Shown one piece after another: positions 26,400-34,453 of a stretch of DNA of 64,000 nt (positions are counted from its first letter, which is position 1; the number at the start of each line of letters is the position of its first letter). The position numbers were made by a program, and so were the translations under genes. Under the pieces are notes generated by a model. That model saw only the letters and a list, made by a program, of their open reading frames with translations, ran no database searches and was not told where the DNA came from. The stretch comes from Olsenella_K absiana. Its GTDB lineage: Bacteria; Actinomycetota; Coriobacteriia; Coriobacteriales; Atopobiaceae. The stretch covers positions 186,001-250,000 of the forward strand of contig NZ_JAZGJQ010000002.1 of assembly GCF_036408855.1 (NCBI RefSeq), given 5' to 3'.

Positions 26400-28553
26400 G
26401 TGTCCGACGTAGACCCCACCGAGGGCGGGCCCGGCGGCCGGGACCGCATCCAAGAGATCGTCGACTCCGTCCTCGAGGCCATGGGCGACAAGGGCGACGC
26501 GAGCATCACGACGCGCACCTACTCCGACGAGCCGATCCTGCGCACCGGCGCCGACTTCAGGCGCGAGCGGGAGGCGCGCGACGCCAGCCGCCCGAACGAC
26601 GCCCCCTCCAAACGCACCCCGACCCAGGCGGACGGGACCCCGCCCCGCACGGGCGAGGCCCAGGTGCGCCGGAGCCGGAGCAGCCAGGAGTACCAGGAGA
26701 TCATCCGCCGGTCCTACGAGCGCTCGACCTCCCGCGCGGAACGCGCCTGGAGGCCGGCGACGATCGGCACCTCCTCCCTGCCGGAGACGCTCCGGGAGCT
26801 GCGCGCGCTCGAGCACGAGCTGCCTCACTCCGGCAGGAGGCAGGAGGCGGAGCTGTTCGTGCGCCAGGCCCGCCTCGCCGAGGACTACGCGGACGACGCG
26901 TCCTTCTCCGCCATCTACGTCTACCAGCAGCTGCCGACCTACCGAGCGCTGGGCAACCGCGAGCTGCGCGGCTACTTCGCCTGGAGGGCCGAGTGGAGGC
27001 GTGGCGTGGCGCGCACGATCCCCTACGCCTACGCGCGCCTCCTCGCCGCCGAGCTCGTCAACGGAGTCGGGTGCGGGCGCCGGCGGGACGAGAAGGACCC
27101 GGGGTCCGAGGGCCCCGCCGAGCCCGAGGGGAGCGGGCGGCCCCGCAAGGGCGCCGCGCCCGCCTGGGGCGACGCCTGCGCGCGCGAGCTCCTGCGCCTC
27201 AGGGACGCCGCCCCCGAGCTCTGCACGTCCGGCATGGGCCCCAACCTCGTCCGCGAGCTCTCGGGCTGGCTCGACGACTGCGTCGTCTGCCTCGGCGCGG
27301 ACCCCGCGCTCGCGGTCTCCGAGTGGGAGCGGACCTTCGGCGCGGCGGTCAGGGTGCTGCGCATCGCCGAGGGACGCGCCGTCTCGGACGCGGCGGCGGC
27401 GCGCAGGGCCGCGCGGACCGCCGCCGGGCCGGAAGGAGCCCTCGCCCGGGAGGACGCCCGGAGGGAGTACGCCCGCGTCACGGGCGACGCGCGCTCGGCC
27501 TTCGCGCGCGACCCGATGGAATGCATCGCCGACAAGGACGCGCCGGTCACGGACGAGCAGGTCTTCCGCGCCATGCTCGACCTCTCCTCGCGTAAGCCCA
27601 ACCACTCGCCCTTCTTCCGCGCGCACCCCGAGGCCGCCGCCAGGGTCTCCGCCAGGGTCTTCGCCGCCATGTGCGAGCACTGCGCACGAAGGCGCAAGGT
27701 CGGCTTCGTCGACGGCCTCTTCGGTCCTCCCTGGGCCACGGGCTACACCCCGTTCCGCGGCCTCCCCTACGTCGAGCCCGAGGGGCTGCCGGACGTCGAG
27801 GTGCGCCTCAGCGACGTCGAGCTCGTCATCCGCTCCGAGGGACGCCTCAGCGAGCTCAAGGGCTACGACCGCTGCGTCCCCTCGCGCGATCTCGCGCTCG
27901 TCCTGCACGAGATCGACCGCCAGATGAGGGCCGCCTGGCAGGAGGGCCACCAGCTCAAGCCGAAGGGCCTGCCCAAGTACCTCGTGCGCATCGTCGAGGG
28001 GGCCGCGCGCGAGGTCTGGCAGGAGGAGCGGGAGCGCGAGGCCCGCCGCGTGAGGATCGACTTCTCCCAGCTGGCGCACATCCGCTCCGCCGCCGCGACG
28101 ACCCGCGAGGCGCTCCTCGTGGACGAGGAGCGCGAGGGCTACGTGCCGCCCTCGGAGGCCACGGCCGACGAGGCCCCCCAGCCGGGGACCGCGCCCGCGG
28201 GCGCCTCGCCGGCCGCGGGCGTCGTCGCACCAGCAGGCCCCGCGCCGGCGGCCAGCGATGACGCTCCCGCGCAGGCCGCCGGCGGCGACGTGCCCGAGGG
28301 CGGCGCGGGGGAGGAGGGCGCGGAGACGCTCGGCCTCACGCCGCTCGAGCTCGCCGCGCTCGAGCGAATCCTCGATGCCAGGCCGATCGACGACCTCCTC
28401 GGCCCGGGCGCGCCCCTGCCCTCCGTCCTCGTCGACTCCATCAACGAGAAGCTCTTCGACGAGGTCGGCGATGCCGTCGTCGAGGAGACCGACGACGGCT
28501 GGCGAGCCGTCGAGGACTACGCGGACGACGTGCGGGAGCTCATCGGGACCTAG
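26400..28553 (+). CDS. TerB-N / TerB-C domain protein of the accessory helicase module
   Basis: First gene of a three-gene module; 717 residues, cytosolic. Residues 1-105 are low complexity. About 110-230 match TerB-N (WRPATIGTSSLP, then FVRQARLAEDYADD and YQQLPTYRALGNRELRGYFAW). The C-terminal stretch from about 640 (LTPLELAALERILDA to the end) resembles TerB-C, after a Pro/Ala/Gly-rich linker. TerB-N/TerB-C proteins were predicted by comparative genomics to accompany ATPases and helicases in stress or phage-response systems; no biochemical role is settled. The start is GTG 26400 after AAGGAGG. A TAGAAT hexamer at 26364-26369 may be its -10 element. Lysine is scarce and arginine rich throughout, as in its neighbours, so there is no sign of recent transfer. 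Confidence 0.85.
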   Translation: MSDVDPTEGGPGGRDRIQEIVDSVLEAMGDKGDASITTRTYSDEPILRTGADFRREREARDASRPNDAPSKRTPTQADGTPPRTGEAQVRRSRSSQEYQEIIRRSYERSTSRAERAWRPATIGTSSLPETLRELRALEHELPHSGRRQEAELFVRQARLAEDYADDASFSAIYVYQQLPTYRALGNRELRGYFAWRAEWRRGVARTIPYAYARLLAAELVNGVGCGRRRDEKDPGSEGPAEPEGSGRPRKGAAPAWGDACARELLRLRDAAPELCTSGMGPNLVRELSGWLDDCVVCLGADPALAVSEWERTFGAAVRVLRIAEGRAVSDAAAARRAARTAAGPEGALAREDARREYARVTGDARSAFARDPMECIADKDAPVTDEQVFRAMLDLSSRKPNHSPFFRAHPEAAARVSARVFAAMCEHCARRRKVGFVDGLFGPPWATGYTPFRGLPYVEPEGLPDVEVRLSDVELVIRSEGRLSELKGYDRCVPSRDLALVLHEIDRQMRAAWQEGHQLKPKGLPKYLVRIVEGAAREVWQEEREREARRVRIDFSQLAHIRSAAATTREALLVDEEREGYVPPSEATADEAPQPGTAPAGASPAAGVVAPAGPAPAASDDAPAQAAGGDVPEGGAGEEGAETLGLTPLELAALERILDARPIDDLLGPGAPLPSVLVDSINEKLFDEVGDAVVEETDDGWRAVEDYADDVRELIGT

Positions 28554-28598
28554 GCCTCGCGGCGCGCCGGGCGCGAGGACCTGTGAGAACTTTATTTA

Positions 28599-28636
28599 GA
28601 ACAACTGTTCCCCTCCCCCGTCCTATAGTGTACAAT
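28599..28636 (+). promoter_or_regulatory. LexA-like box and promoter of the ATPase-helicase pair
   Basis: GAACAACTGTTC (28599-28610) fits the Gram-positive LexA core GAAC-N4-GTTC. It lies in a 145-base AT-rich gap between the TerB gene and the ATPase gene. TATAGT (28624-28629) and TACAAT (28631-28636) are candidate -10 elements just downstream, so the box would cover the -35 region. No other GAAC-N4-GTTC was noticed in the window. LexA control is inference. Confidence 0.6.
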
Positions 28637-28698
28637 CAGGCTTCAGCCCAAGGTCACGAGCAACCGGGCCATCGTGCGCTTCGGGGAATCGAGGGAAC

Positions 28699-30051
28699 AT
28701 GTCAGCAGCCACGGGCAACAAGCGCGTCCCCAAGCGCATCGCGTCGGTCATCGTCAACTCGCTCAAGGGCGGTGTCGTGCCGCGCGTGGGCCTGCCCTAC
28801 ATCACCGTGGGCCGCGAGCGCGAGATAGGCGCCCTCCTGCACGACCTCGACCTCGTGGCGGACGGCGGGGCGAGCTTCCGCTTCCTCGTCGGCAGGTACG
28901 GCAGCGGCAAGAGCTTCCTGCTCCAGACCATCCGCAACCACGCCATGGGCAAGGACTTCGTCGTCTGCGACGCGGACCTCTCGCCCGAGCGGCGCCTGCA
29001 GGGCGGCTCCGGCCAGGGCCTCGCCACCTACCGCGAGCTCGTCCGCAACCTCTCGACCAAGACCCGTCCCGAGGGCGGCGCCCTGAACCTCATCCTCGAC
29101 CGCTGGATCTCCAACGTGGAGGGCCAGGTCACCGTGGGGGAGGGCCTCCACCCCGAGGACGACGGCTTCGCCGAGGCCGTCGAGCGCAAGATCCTCGAGT
29201 GCGTCCGCTCGCTCGAGGAGCTCGTCCACGGCTACGACTTCGCGCGCCTCCTCACCCGCTACTGGCGCGCCCACCTCGAGGGCGACGACGAGACCAAGTC
29301 CCTCGTCACCAAGTGGTTCAGGGGCGAGTACCGCACCAAGAGCGAGGCCAGGCGCGAGCTGGGCGTCAACATCGTGATCGGCGACGACGACTGGTACGAC
29401 TACCTCAAGATCTTCGCCGCGTTCTTCCGCGGCGCCGGCTACAAGGGGCTCATCGTCCTCATCGACGAGCTGGTCAACCTGTACAAGATCCCCAACGCCA
29501 TCAGCCGCCAGTACAACTATGAGAAGATCCTCACGATGTACAACGACACCCTGCAGGGCAAGGCCCACTACCTGGGCATCATCATGGGCGGCACGCCCCA
29601 GTCGATCGAGGACCGCCGCCGCGGGCTCTACTCCTACGAGGCCCTGCGCTCCCGCCTCACGCAGGGGCGCTTCGCGTCAGACGGCCTCGTCGACCTGCTC
29701 GCCCCGGTGATCCACCTGCAGCCCCTGACCTACGAGGAGCTCCTCGTCCTCACGGAGAAGCTCGCGGACATCCACGCCGGCCTCTTCGGCTACCAGCGGA
29801 CCATCACCGAGGACGAGCTCGTCCAGTTCCTGCAGGCCGAGTACGGCCGCGTCGGCGCGGACACCCACCTCACGCCCCGCGAGGTCATCAGGGACTTCGT
29901 GGAGATGCTCGACATCCTCTCGCAGAACCCCAAGCTCTCCCCCGCCGACCTCCTCAAGGACCAGCTCCTCTCAGGCCCCGTGGCCTCCCCCGCCTCCGTC
30001 GCGGACGGCTCGAGCGTGCGCGAGGACGACTTCACCGAGTTCGAGATCTAG
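28699..30051 (+). CDS. BrxD-like P-loop ATPase (DUF2791)
   Basis: A 450-residue P-loop ATPase of the family that includes BREX protein BrxD. Walker A is GRYGSGKSF (about residues 69-77) and Walker B is LIVLIDELVNL (about 251-261). DUF2791-type patterns include GGVVPRVGLPYITVGRERE at the N-terminus, KWFRGEYRTKSEARRELGV in the middle and GIIMGGTPQSIEDRRRGLYSYEALRSRL (in part) after Walker B. BrxD in BREX is a DNA-associated ATPase working with a helicase. The start at 28699 lies behind a separate promoter region with a LexA-like box. The helicase gene begins 8 bases after its stop, so the two are translated together. Confidence 0.88.
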   Translation: MSAATGNKRVPKRIASVIVNSLKGGVVPRVGLPYITVGREREIGALLHDLDLVADGGASFRFLVGRYGSGKSFLLQTIRNHAMGKDFVVCDADLSPERRLQGGSGQGLATYRELVRNLSTKTRPEGGALNLILDRWISNVEGQVTVGEGLHPEDDGFAEAVERKILECVRSLEELVHGYDFARLLTRYWRAHLEGDDETKSLVTKWFRGEYRTKSEARRELGVNIVIGDDDWYDYLKIFAAFFRGAGYKGLIVLIDELVNLYKIPNAISRQYNYEKILTMYNDTLQGKAHYLGIIMGGTPQSIEDRRRGLYSYEALRSRLTQGRFASDGLVDLLAPVIHLQPLTYEELLVLTEKLADIHAGLFGYQRTITEDELVQFLQAEYGRVGADTHLTPREVIRDFVEMLDILSQNPKLSPADLLKDQLLSGPVASPASVADGSSVREDDFTEFEI

Positions 30052-30059
30052 GCCGCACC

Positions 30060-32471
30060 ATGGGCGCCTTCGACCGCTACGCACCCTTCGTCCAGGACTT
30101 CATCTACGACCACAACTGGGAGAGCCTCCGTTCCGTGCAGGTCGCGGCCGCCGACGCCATCTTCAACACGGACGACAACGTCCTTCTCACCGCGTCGACC
30201 GCCTCGGGCAAGACCGAGGCGGCCTTCTTCCCCATCCTCACCGAGCTCTGGGAGGACCCTCCCGCCTCGGTCGGCTGCATCTACATCGGCCCCCTGAAGG
30301 CGCTAATCAACGACCAGTTCCTCCGCCTGGAGGACCTCTGCGCCGAGGGCGACATACCCGTGTGGCACTGGCACGGGGACGTCTCGCAGTCCCACAAGGC
30401 CAAGATGCTCAAGCACCCCTCCGGGATCCTCCAGATAACCCCGGAGTCGCTCGAGTCCATGCTCCTGCACCGCCACGCCGCGATCGGGAGGATCTTCTCG
30501 GACCTGCGCTTCGTCGTGATCGACGAGGTCCACTCCCTGCTCCGTGGGGACCGCGGGGACCAGACCCTGTGCTGCATCGAGCGGCTCTCGCGCCTCGCGG
30601 GCGTGAACCCCAGGAGGATCGGCCTCTCCGCCACCATCGGCGACCCCACCGCCGCCGGCGCCTACCTCTCCGCCGGCACGGGGCGGCGCTGCGTCATCCC
30701 CAGGCTCGACGCCCCCAAGGAGCGCTGGCGCATCTCGATGGAGCACTTCTACGTCACCGGCCCCCAGGCACCCGAGCGCGGCGAGGACGGCCTCGGACGA
30801 GGGGCGGCCGCAAGCGAGCCCTCCTACGAGGTGCCGCTCGCCGAGCCCAGCTGCGAGCGCGTGCCCCCGAGGGCCGAGCGGGCGCAGGACGCGCCCGAGG
30901 TGTCGGGAGGCGCGGAGCCCGAGCAGCCCGACCACGAGGAGCCCAGCGACAGCGCGCCCGTCTTCGCGGACCCTGGTCTCGCCTACGTGTTCGAGCACAC
31001 CAAGGGCCACAAGTGCCTCGTCTTCGCCAACTCCCGAGAGGAAGCGGAGTCCGTCACGACCTCGCTCAGGCAGTACTGCGAGGCCTGCGGCGAGCCCGAC
31101 CGCTTCCTGATCCACCACGGCAACCTCTCGGCCAGCCTGAGGGAGACCGCCGAGGACCTCATGCGCGAGGAGGACAGCTGCCTCACCACGGTCACCACCT
31201 CCACGCTCGAGCTAGGCATAGACATCGGCCGCCTCGAGCGCGCCTTCCAGATCGACGCCCCCTTCACCGTGAGCTCCTTCCTGCAGCGCATGGGCCGCAC
31301 CGGCAGGCGTGGCCAGCCCCCCGAGATGTGGTTCCTCATGCGCGAGGAGGAGCCGGAGGCCCGGGCGCTCCTCCCGGAGACGATCCCCTGGAAGCTCCTG
31401 CAGGGCATCGCCCTCGTCCAGCTCTACGTCGAGGACCGCTGGGTCGAGCCGCCCCGCCTGGACGGGCTGCCCTTCAGCCTGCTCTACCACCAGACCATGG
31501 CGACGCTCGCCTCGTCCGGCGAGCTCACGGCCCCAGAGCTCGCGAGGCGCGTGCTCACCCTCACGCCCTTCCACCGCATCTCCCTGGATGACTACGCCGT
31601 CCTCCTGCGTCACCTGCTGGAGATCGACCACCTCGAGCGCACCGACGAGGGCGGCTTCGTCGTCGGCCTCGCCGGCGAGCGCGTCTGCAACGACTTCCGC
31701 TTCTACGCCGTCTTCGCGGAGGACGAGGAATACACCGTCCGCAGCGAGTCCGAGGAGCTCGGCACGATCGTGCAGCCTCCCCCGGTGGGCGAGCGCATCG
31801 CGATAGCGGGCGCCGTCTGGGTCATCGAGGAGATCGACTACAAGCGCCACCTCATCCAGTGCACCAAGGTCAAGGGGAAGGTACCCGCCTACTTCGGCAT
31901 GGTCGCGGGCGACATAGACACCCACGTCCTCGAGCGCATGCGCGGCGTCCTCGAGGAGGGGCGCAGCTACCCCTACCTCAAGCGCAACGCCCGCGCCCGG
32001 CTCGCCCAGGCGCGCCACGTCGCCTCGTTCGCCCGCGTGGCGAGCGAGCCGCTCGTCTGCCTCGGCGGCACCATGTGGTGCCTCTTCCCCTGGCTCGGCA
32101 GCTACGCCTTCCTCGCCCTCGAGCGCTTCCTCAAGATCCGGTGCGGCGAGCGCCTCGGCCTCAAGGGGCTCGACTCGTCGCGCCCCTACTTCATGCAGTT
32201 CGTGATGAGGGCGGACGCCCGCACCTTCTACCGCGTCGTGAAGGAGGAGGCCGCCAAGCCGCTCGACCCGATGGAGCTGCTCTACCCCACCGAGGTCCCC
32301 TACTTCGACAAGTACGACGAGTTCGTGCCCGAGGAGCTCGTGCGCAAGGGCTTCGCCCTCGGCGTGCTCGACGTGGAGGGCATGCTCGAGCGCGTGCGCT
32401 CCTGGCCGGACGAGCCGGCCGCGGCCAGGCTCGCGACCCGCGCCCAGCTCCCGCCACAGTCCCGCGGGTAG
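30060..32471 (+). CDS. Lhr-like DEAD/DEAH box helicase of the accessory module
   Basis: Superfamily 2 helicase of 803 residues, related to the BrxHI/Lhr-like group. Motif I is STASGKTEA (about 47-55), motif Ia GPLKALINDQF, motif II IDEVHSLLRGD, motif III LSATIG, and motif VI QRMGRTGRRGQPP. An acidic low-complexity insert of about 65 residues (near 240-305) separates the two RecA lobes. The C-terminal 400 residues are a helicase-associated region without a recognised nuclease. It follows the ATPase by 8 bases and converges on the U32 gene. Together with the TerB protein and the ATPase it probably remodels DNA or a DNA-protein complex. Confidence 0.9.
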   Translation: MGAFDRYAPFVQDFIYDHNWESLRSVQVAAADAIFNTDDNVLLTASTASGKTEAAFFPILTELWEDPPASVGCIYIGPLKALINDQFLRLEDLCAEGDIPVWHWHGDVSQSHKAKMLKHPSGILQITPESLESMLLHRHAAIGRIFSDLRFVVIDEVHSLLRGDRGDQTLCCIERLSRLAGVNPRRIGLSATIGDPTAAGAYLSAGTGRRCVIPRLDAPKERWRISMEHFYVTGPQAPERGEDGLGRGAAASEPSYEVPLAEPSCERVPPRAERAQDAPEVSGGAEPEQPDHEEPSDSAPVFADPGLAYVFEHTKGHKCLVFANSREEAESVTTSLRQYCEACGEPDRFLIHHGNLSASLRETAEDLMREEDSCLTTVTTSTLELGIDIGRLERAFQIDAPFTVSSFLQRMGRTGRRGQPPEMWFLMREEEPEARALLPETIPWKLLQGIALVQLYVEDRWVEPPRLDGLPFSLLYHQTMATLASSGELTAPELARRVLTLTPFHRISLDDYAVLLRHLLEIDHLERTDEGGFVVGLAGERVCNDFRFYAVFAEDEEYTVRSESEELGTIVQPPPVGERIAIAGAVWVIEEIDYKRHLIQCTKVKGKVPAYFGMVAGDIDTHVLERMRGVLEEGRSYPYLKRNARARLAQARHVASFARVASEPLVCLGGTMWCLFPWLGSYAFLALERFLKIRCGERLGLKGLDSSRPYFMQFVMRADARTFYRVVKEEAAKPLDPMELLYPTEVPYFDKYDEFVPEELVRKGFALGVLDVEGMLERVRSWPDEPAAARLATRAQLPPQSRG

Positions 32472-32513
32472 GCGCTGCGCCCGCGCCCCGTCGCCGCCCG
32501 TCGCGGCGCCGGG

Positions 32514-33755
32514 CTACCTGCGCAGCACGTCCAGGGGCCGCAGGGGGAAGGGCGAGAGGAGCCGGTAGCACTCCATCGCCCGCGAGAGCTCGCCCGCCCG
32601 CTCCCAGCCGGCGAGCGCGTCGTGGTGCTCGAGCCCCTCGAGGCGCAGCGTACGCACGGGCTCGCCCGCGCAGACCGCCTCGAGCTCGTCGCCCGCCCGC
32701 GCCTTGTTGCGGCAGACGACCTCGACCGCAAAGCGCGCCCGCCCCTCCGGGCCCGGCGCGGCGGGCGCGCACGAGACGACCGTGGCCACCATGACCTTCT
32801 CGCGCAGGTAGTCGACGTCACCCGGGTTCTGGGTGGGATCGCCGTAGAAGAACCCCGTCGAGAAGGGCCGGTGGCTCGTCGCGTCGAGCTCGCCCATCCA
32901 GCGGGAGGCGGGCTCGCCGTCGAGCACGTGCCGGTAGGCGTTGGTCACCGTCGCCGTGTAGTAGGCGCCCTTCGCGCGACCCTCGAGCTTGATGGCGCTG
33001 ACCCCGGCGCGCTCGAGGTCGTCCAGGTGGTCCAGCATCTCGAGGTCGTTGCTCGACAGGACGTAGCTCCACCTGCCGTCGTCCTCGACCGGCATCCTGC
33101 GCTCCTCGGGGTGGCGCTCCTCGACGAGCTGGTAGCCCCAGCGGCACGGCTGGGCGCACGCGCCGAAGCTGGCGCCCCGCGAGCGGCCCGCCATCTCGCT
33201 CGAGAGGAGGCAGCGGCCCGAGACGGCCATGCACATGGAGCCGTGGGCGAAGACCTCGAGCTCGAGGTCCGAGAAGCCGTCCGCGTCGAGTCTGCGCCTG
33301 ACGCCCGCGACCTCCTCCAAGGCGAGCTCGCGCGCGAGCACGACGCGCCGGGCGCCGAGGCGCGCATACTCCTCCGCGGCGCGGGCGTTCATCACGGAGG
33401 CCTGCGTGCTCACGTGGACCTCGACGTGGGGCGCGCACTCCCGCACGAGCGCGATGGCCCCCAGGTCCGCAACGATCGCCGCGTCCACGCCGATCGAGTC
33501 GGCGAAGCGGAGGTAGTCGGGCAGGCGCTCGATGTCGGAGTCGAGCATGAGCGTGTTGACCGCGAGGTGGACGGCGACGCCCGCCGCATGCGCCCGCTCG
33601 ACCGCGCGGGCGAGCTGGGGGCGGTCGAAGTTGTCGCTCCGGGAGCGCATCCCCCACTCCCTGCCGGCGAGGTAGACCTCGTCCGCCCCGAAGTGGATGG
33701 CCATGTCGAGCTGCTCCGGCCCTCCGGCCGGGGCGAGCAGCCTCATCGTCCCCAT
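32514..33755 (-). CDS. peptidase U32 family protein (tRNA/rRNA hydroxylation type)
   Basis: A 413-residue protein of the U32 family. Despite the name, characterised members (TrhP/YegQ, RlhA) act in tRNA or 23S rRNA hydroxylation using prephenate-derived cofactors. The start MGTMRLLAPAGGPEQLDMAI, the barrel segment GADEVYLAG, and the cysteine cluster CMAVSGRCLLSSEMAGR followed by GACAQPCRW are typical. The ATG at 33755 has GGGAGGGG. At 413 residues it matches the TrhP-like class better than the longer RlhA. The leader contains a perfect hairpin directly ahead of the ribosome binding site. Confidence 0.88.
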   Translation of the reverse strand: MGTMRLLAPAGGPEQLDMAIHFGADEVYLAGREWGMRSRSDNFDRPQLARAVERAHAAGVAVHLAVNTLMLDSDIERLPDYLRFADSIGVDAAIVADLGAIALVRECAPHVEVHVSTQASVMNARAAEEYARLGARRVVLARELALEEVAGVRRRLDADGFSDLELEVFAHGSMCMAVSGRCLLSSEMAGRSRGASFGACAQPCRWGYQLVEERHPEERRMPVEDDGRWSYVLSSNDLEMLDHLDDLERAGVSAIKLEGRAKGAYYTATVTNAYRHVLDGEPASRWMGELDATSHRPFSTGFFYGDPTQNPGDVDYLREKVMVATVVSCAPAAPGPEGRARFAVEVVCRNKARAGDELEAVCAGEPVRTLRLEGLEHHDALAGWERAGELSRAMECYRLLSPFPLRPLDVLRR

Positions 33756-33767
33756 GCGACCCCCTCC

Positions 33768-33788
33768 CGGACGCCGACCCGGCGTCCG
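33768..33788 (-). other. hairpin abutting the ribosome binding site of the U32 gene
   Basis: CGGACGCC (33768-33775) and GGCGTCCG (33781-33788) form a perfect 8-base stem around 5 bases. On the minus strand it ends right where the GGGAGGGG site begins. A possible -10 (TACGAT, at 33796-33801 reversed) would start the transcript at the hairpin. A similar 7-base hairpin (38091-38108) precedes the glutaredoxin-like gene. The remainder of the 280-base gap 33756-34035 shows only an AT-rich promoter-like patch (TATAAC at 33908-33913). Confidence 0.45.
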
Positions 33789-34035
33789 ATACGGCATCGT
33801 AGCATGCGCCGCCCCGCCGCTCCGTCCGTCCTCCCCCCCTCGCGTATATGCCACTTGTGTCGTTTCATTTTCTCGGCCGCGTGGCGCCCGGTCGGTCGGC
33901 CGTCGGGTATAACGGTTGGAGGGGGGAGTCACAGGGGCCCAGGGGTTGCGCCTCCGGGGCCGGCCGAAAGGCCGGGCCCCGGGAGCGCCGCCCCAACCGT
34001 AGCCCTGGCCCCGACACCCCGGGGAGGCGGGAGCC

Positions 34036-34290
34036 ATGGGCAGGAGCGTGCTGATCAAGGACACGACGCGCGAGGAGCGCATCCGCATCGTCAACAAGGC
34101 CCTCTCGTGGTGCGACGACTCGAGCTGCGAGAACTGCAGCGGCTGCAGCATGGGCGTCGGCAGCGTGGAGGCGATGTACGCCCCCTACATCGACGGCAGG
34201 CTGGAGCTGCGCGAGATCAACTACCTCCACGCCGCGCGCCACTTCACCCTCGGCGGCGGCTACGCGCCCGACCCGCTCGAGAGGACGTAG
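34036..34290 (+). CDS. small conserved-looking protein with a four-cysteine cluster
   Basis: An 84-residue cytosolic protein I do not recognise. Cys26, Cys31, Cys34 and Cys37 form a C-X4-C-X2-C-X2-C cluster (WCDDSSCENCSGCS), which could hold zinc or an iron-sulfur cluster. The N-terminus is basic and helical (TREERIRIVNKALSW). The ATG is preceded by GGGAGGCGGGAG. Codon use matches neighbouring real genes. It lies between the divergent U32 gene and galE. The link to either is not known. Confidence 0.7.
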   Translation: MGRSVLIKDTTREERIRIVNKALSWCDDSSCENCSGCSMGVGSVEAMYAPYIDGRLELREINYLHAARHFTLGGGYAPDPLERT

Positions 34291-34453
34291 GGGCGCCCCT
34301 GGGATAATCGTGGCCGTTTCGCTTGCCGCCGTCGGCGAATGGTGTGCGACTTATACTCTACTCACGTTGGCAGGAAGCTGGCCCGGGCACGCGCCCGCGC
34401 GCCGCTCCGCCTCGCCTTCGCACCCCGTCTGCACCTGTCACTCCGGAGGTAGC

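Noticed and set aside
26400..32471. A complete BREX system.
   Set aside because: Only BrxD-like and helicase homologues are present; methylase, PglZ, BrxC and BrxA/B are missing on both sides.
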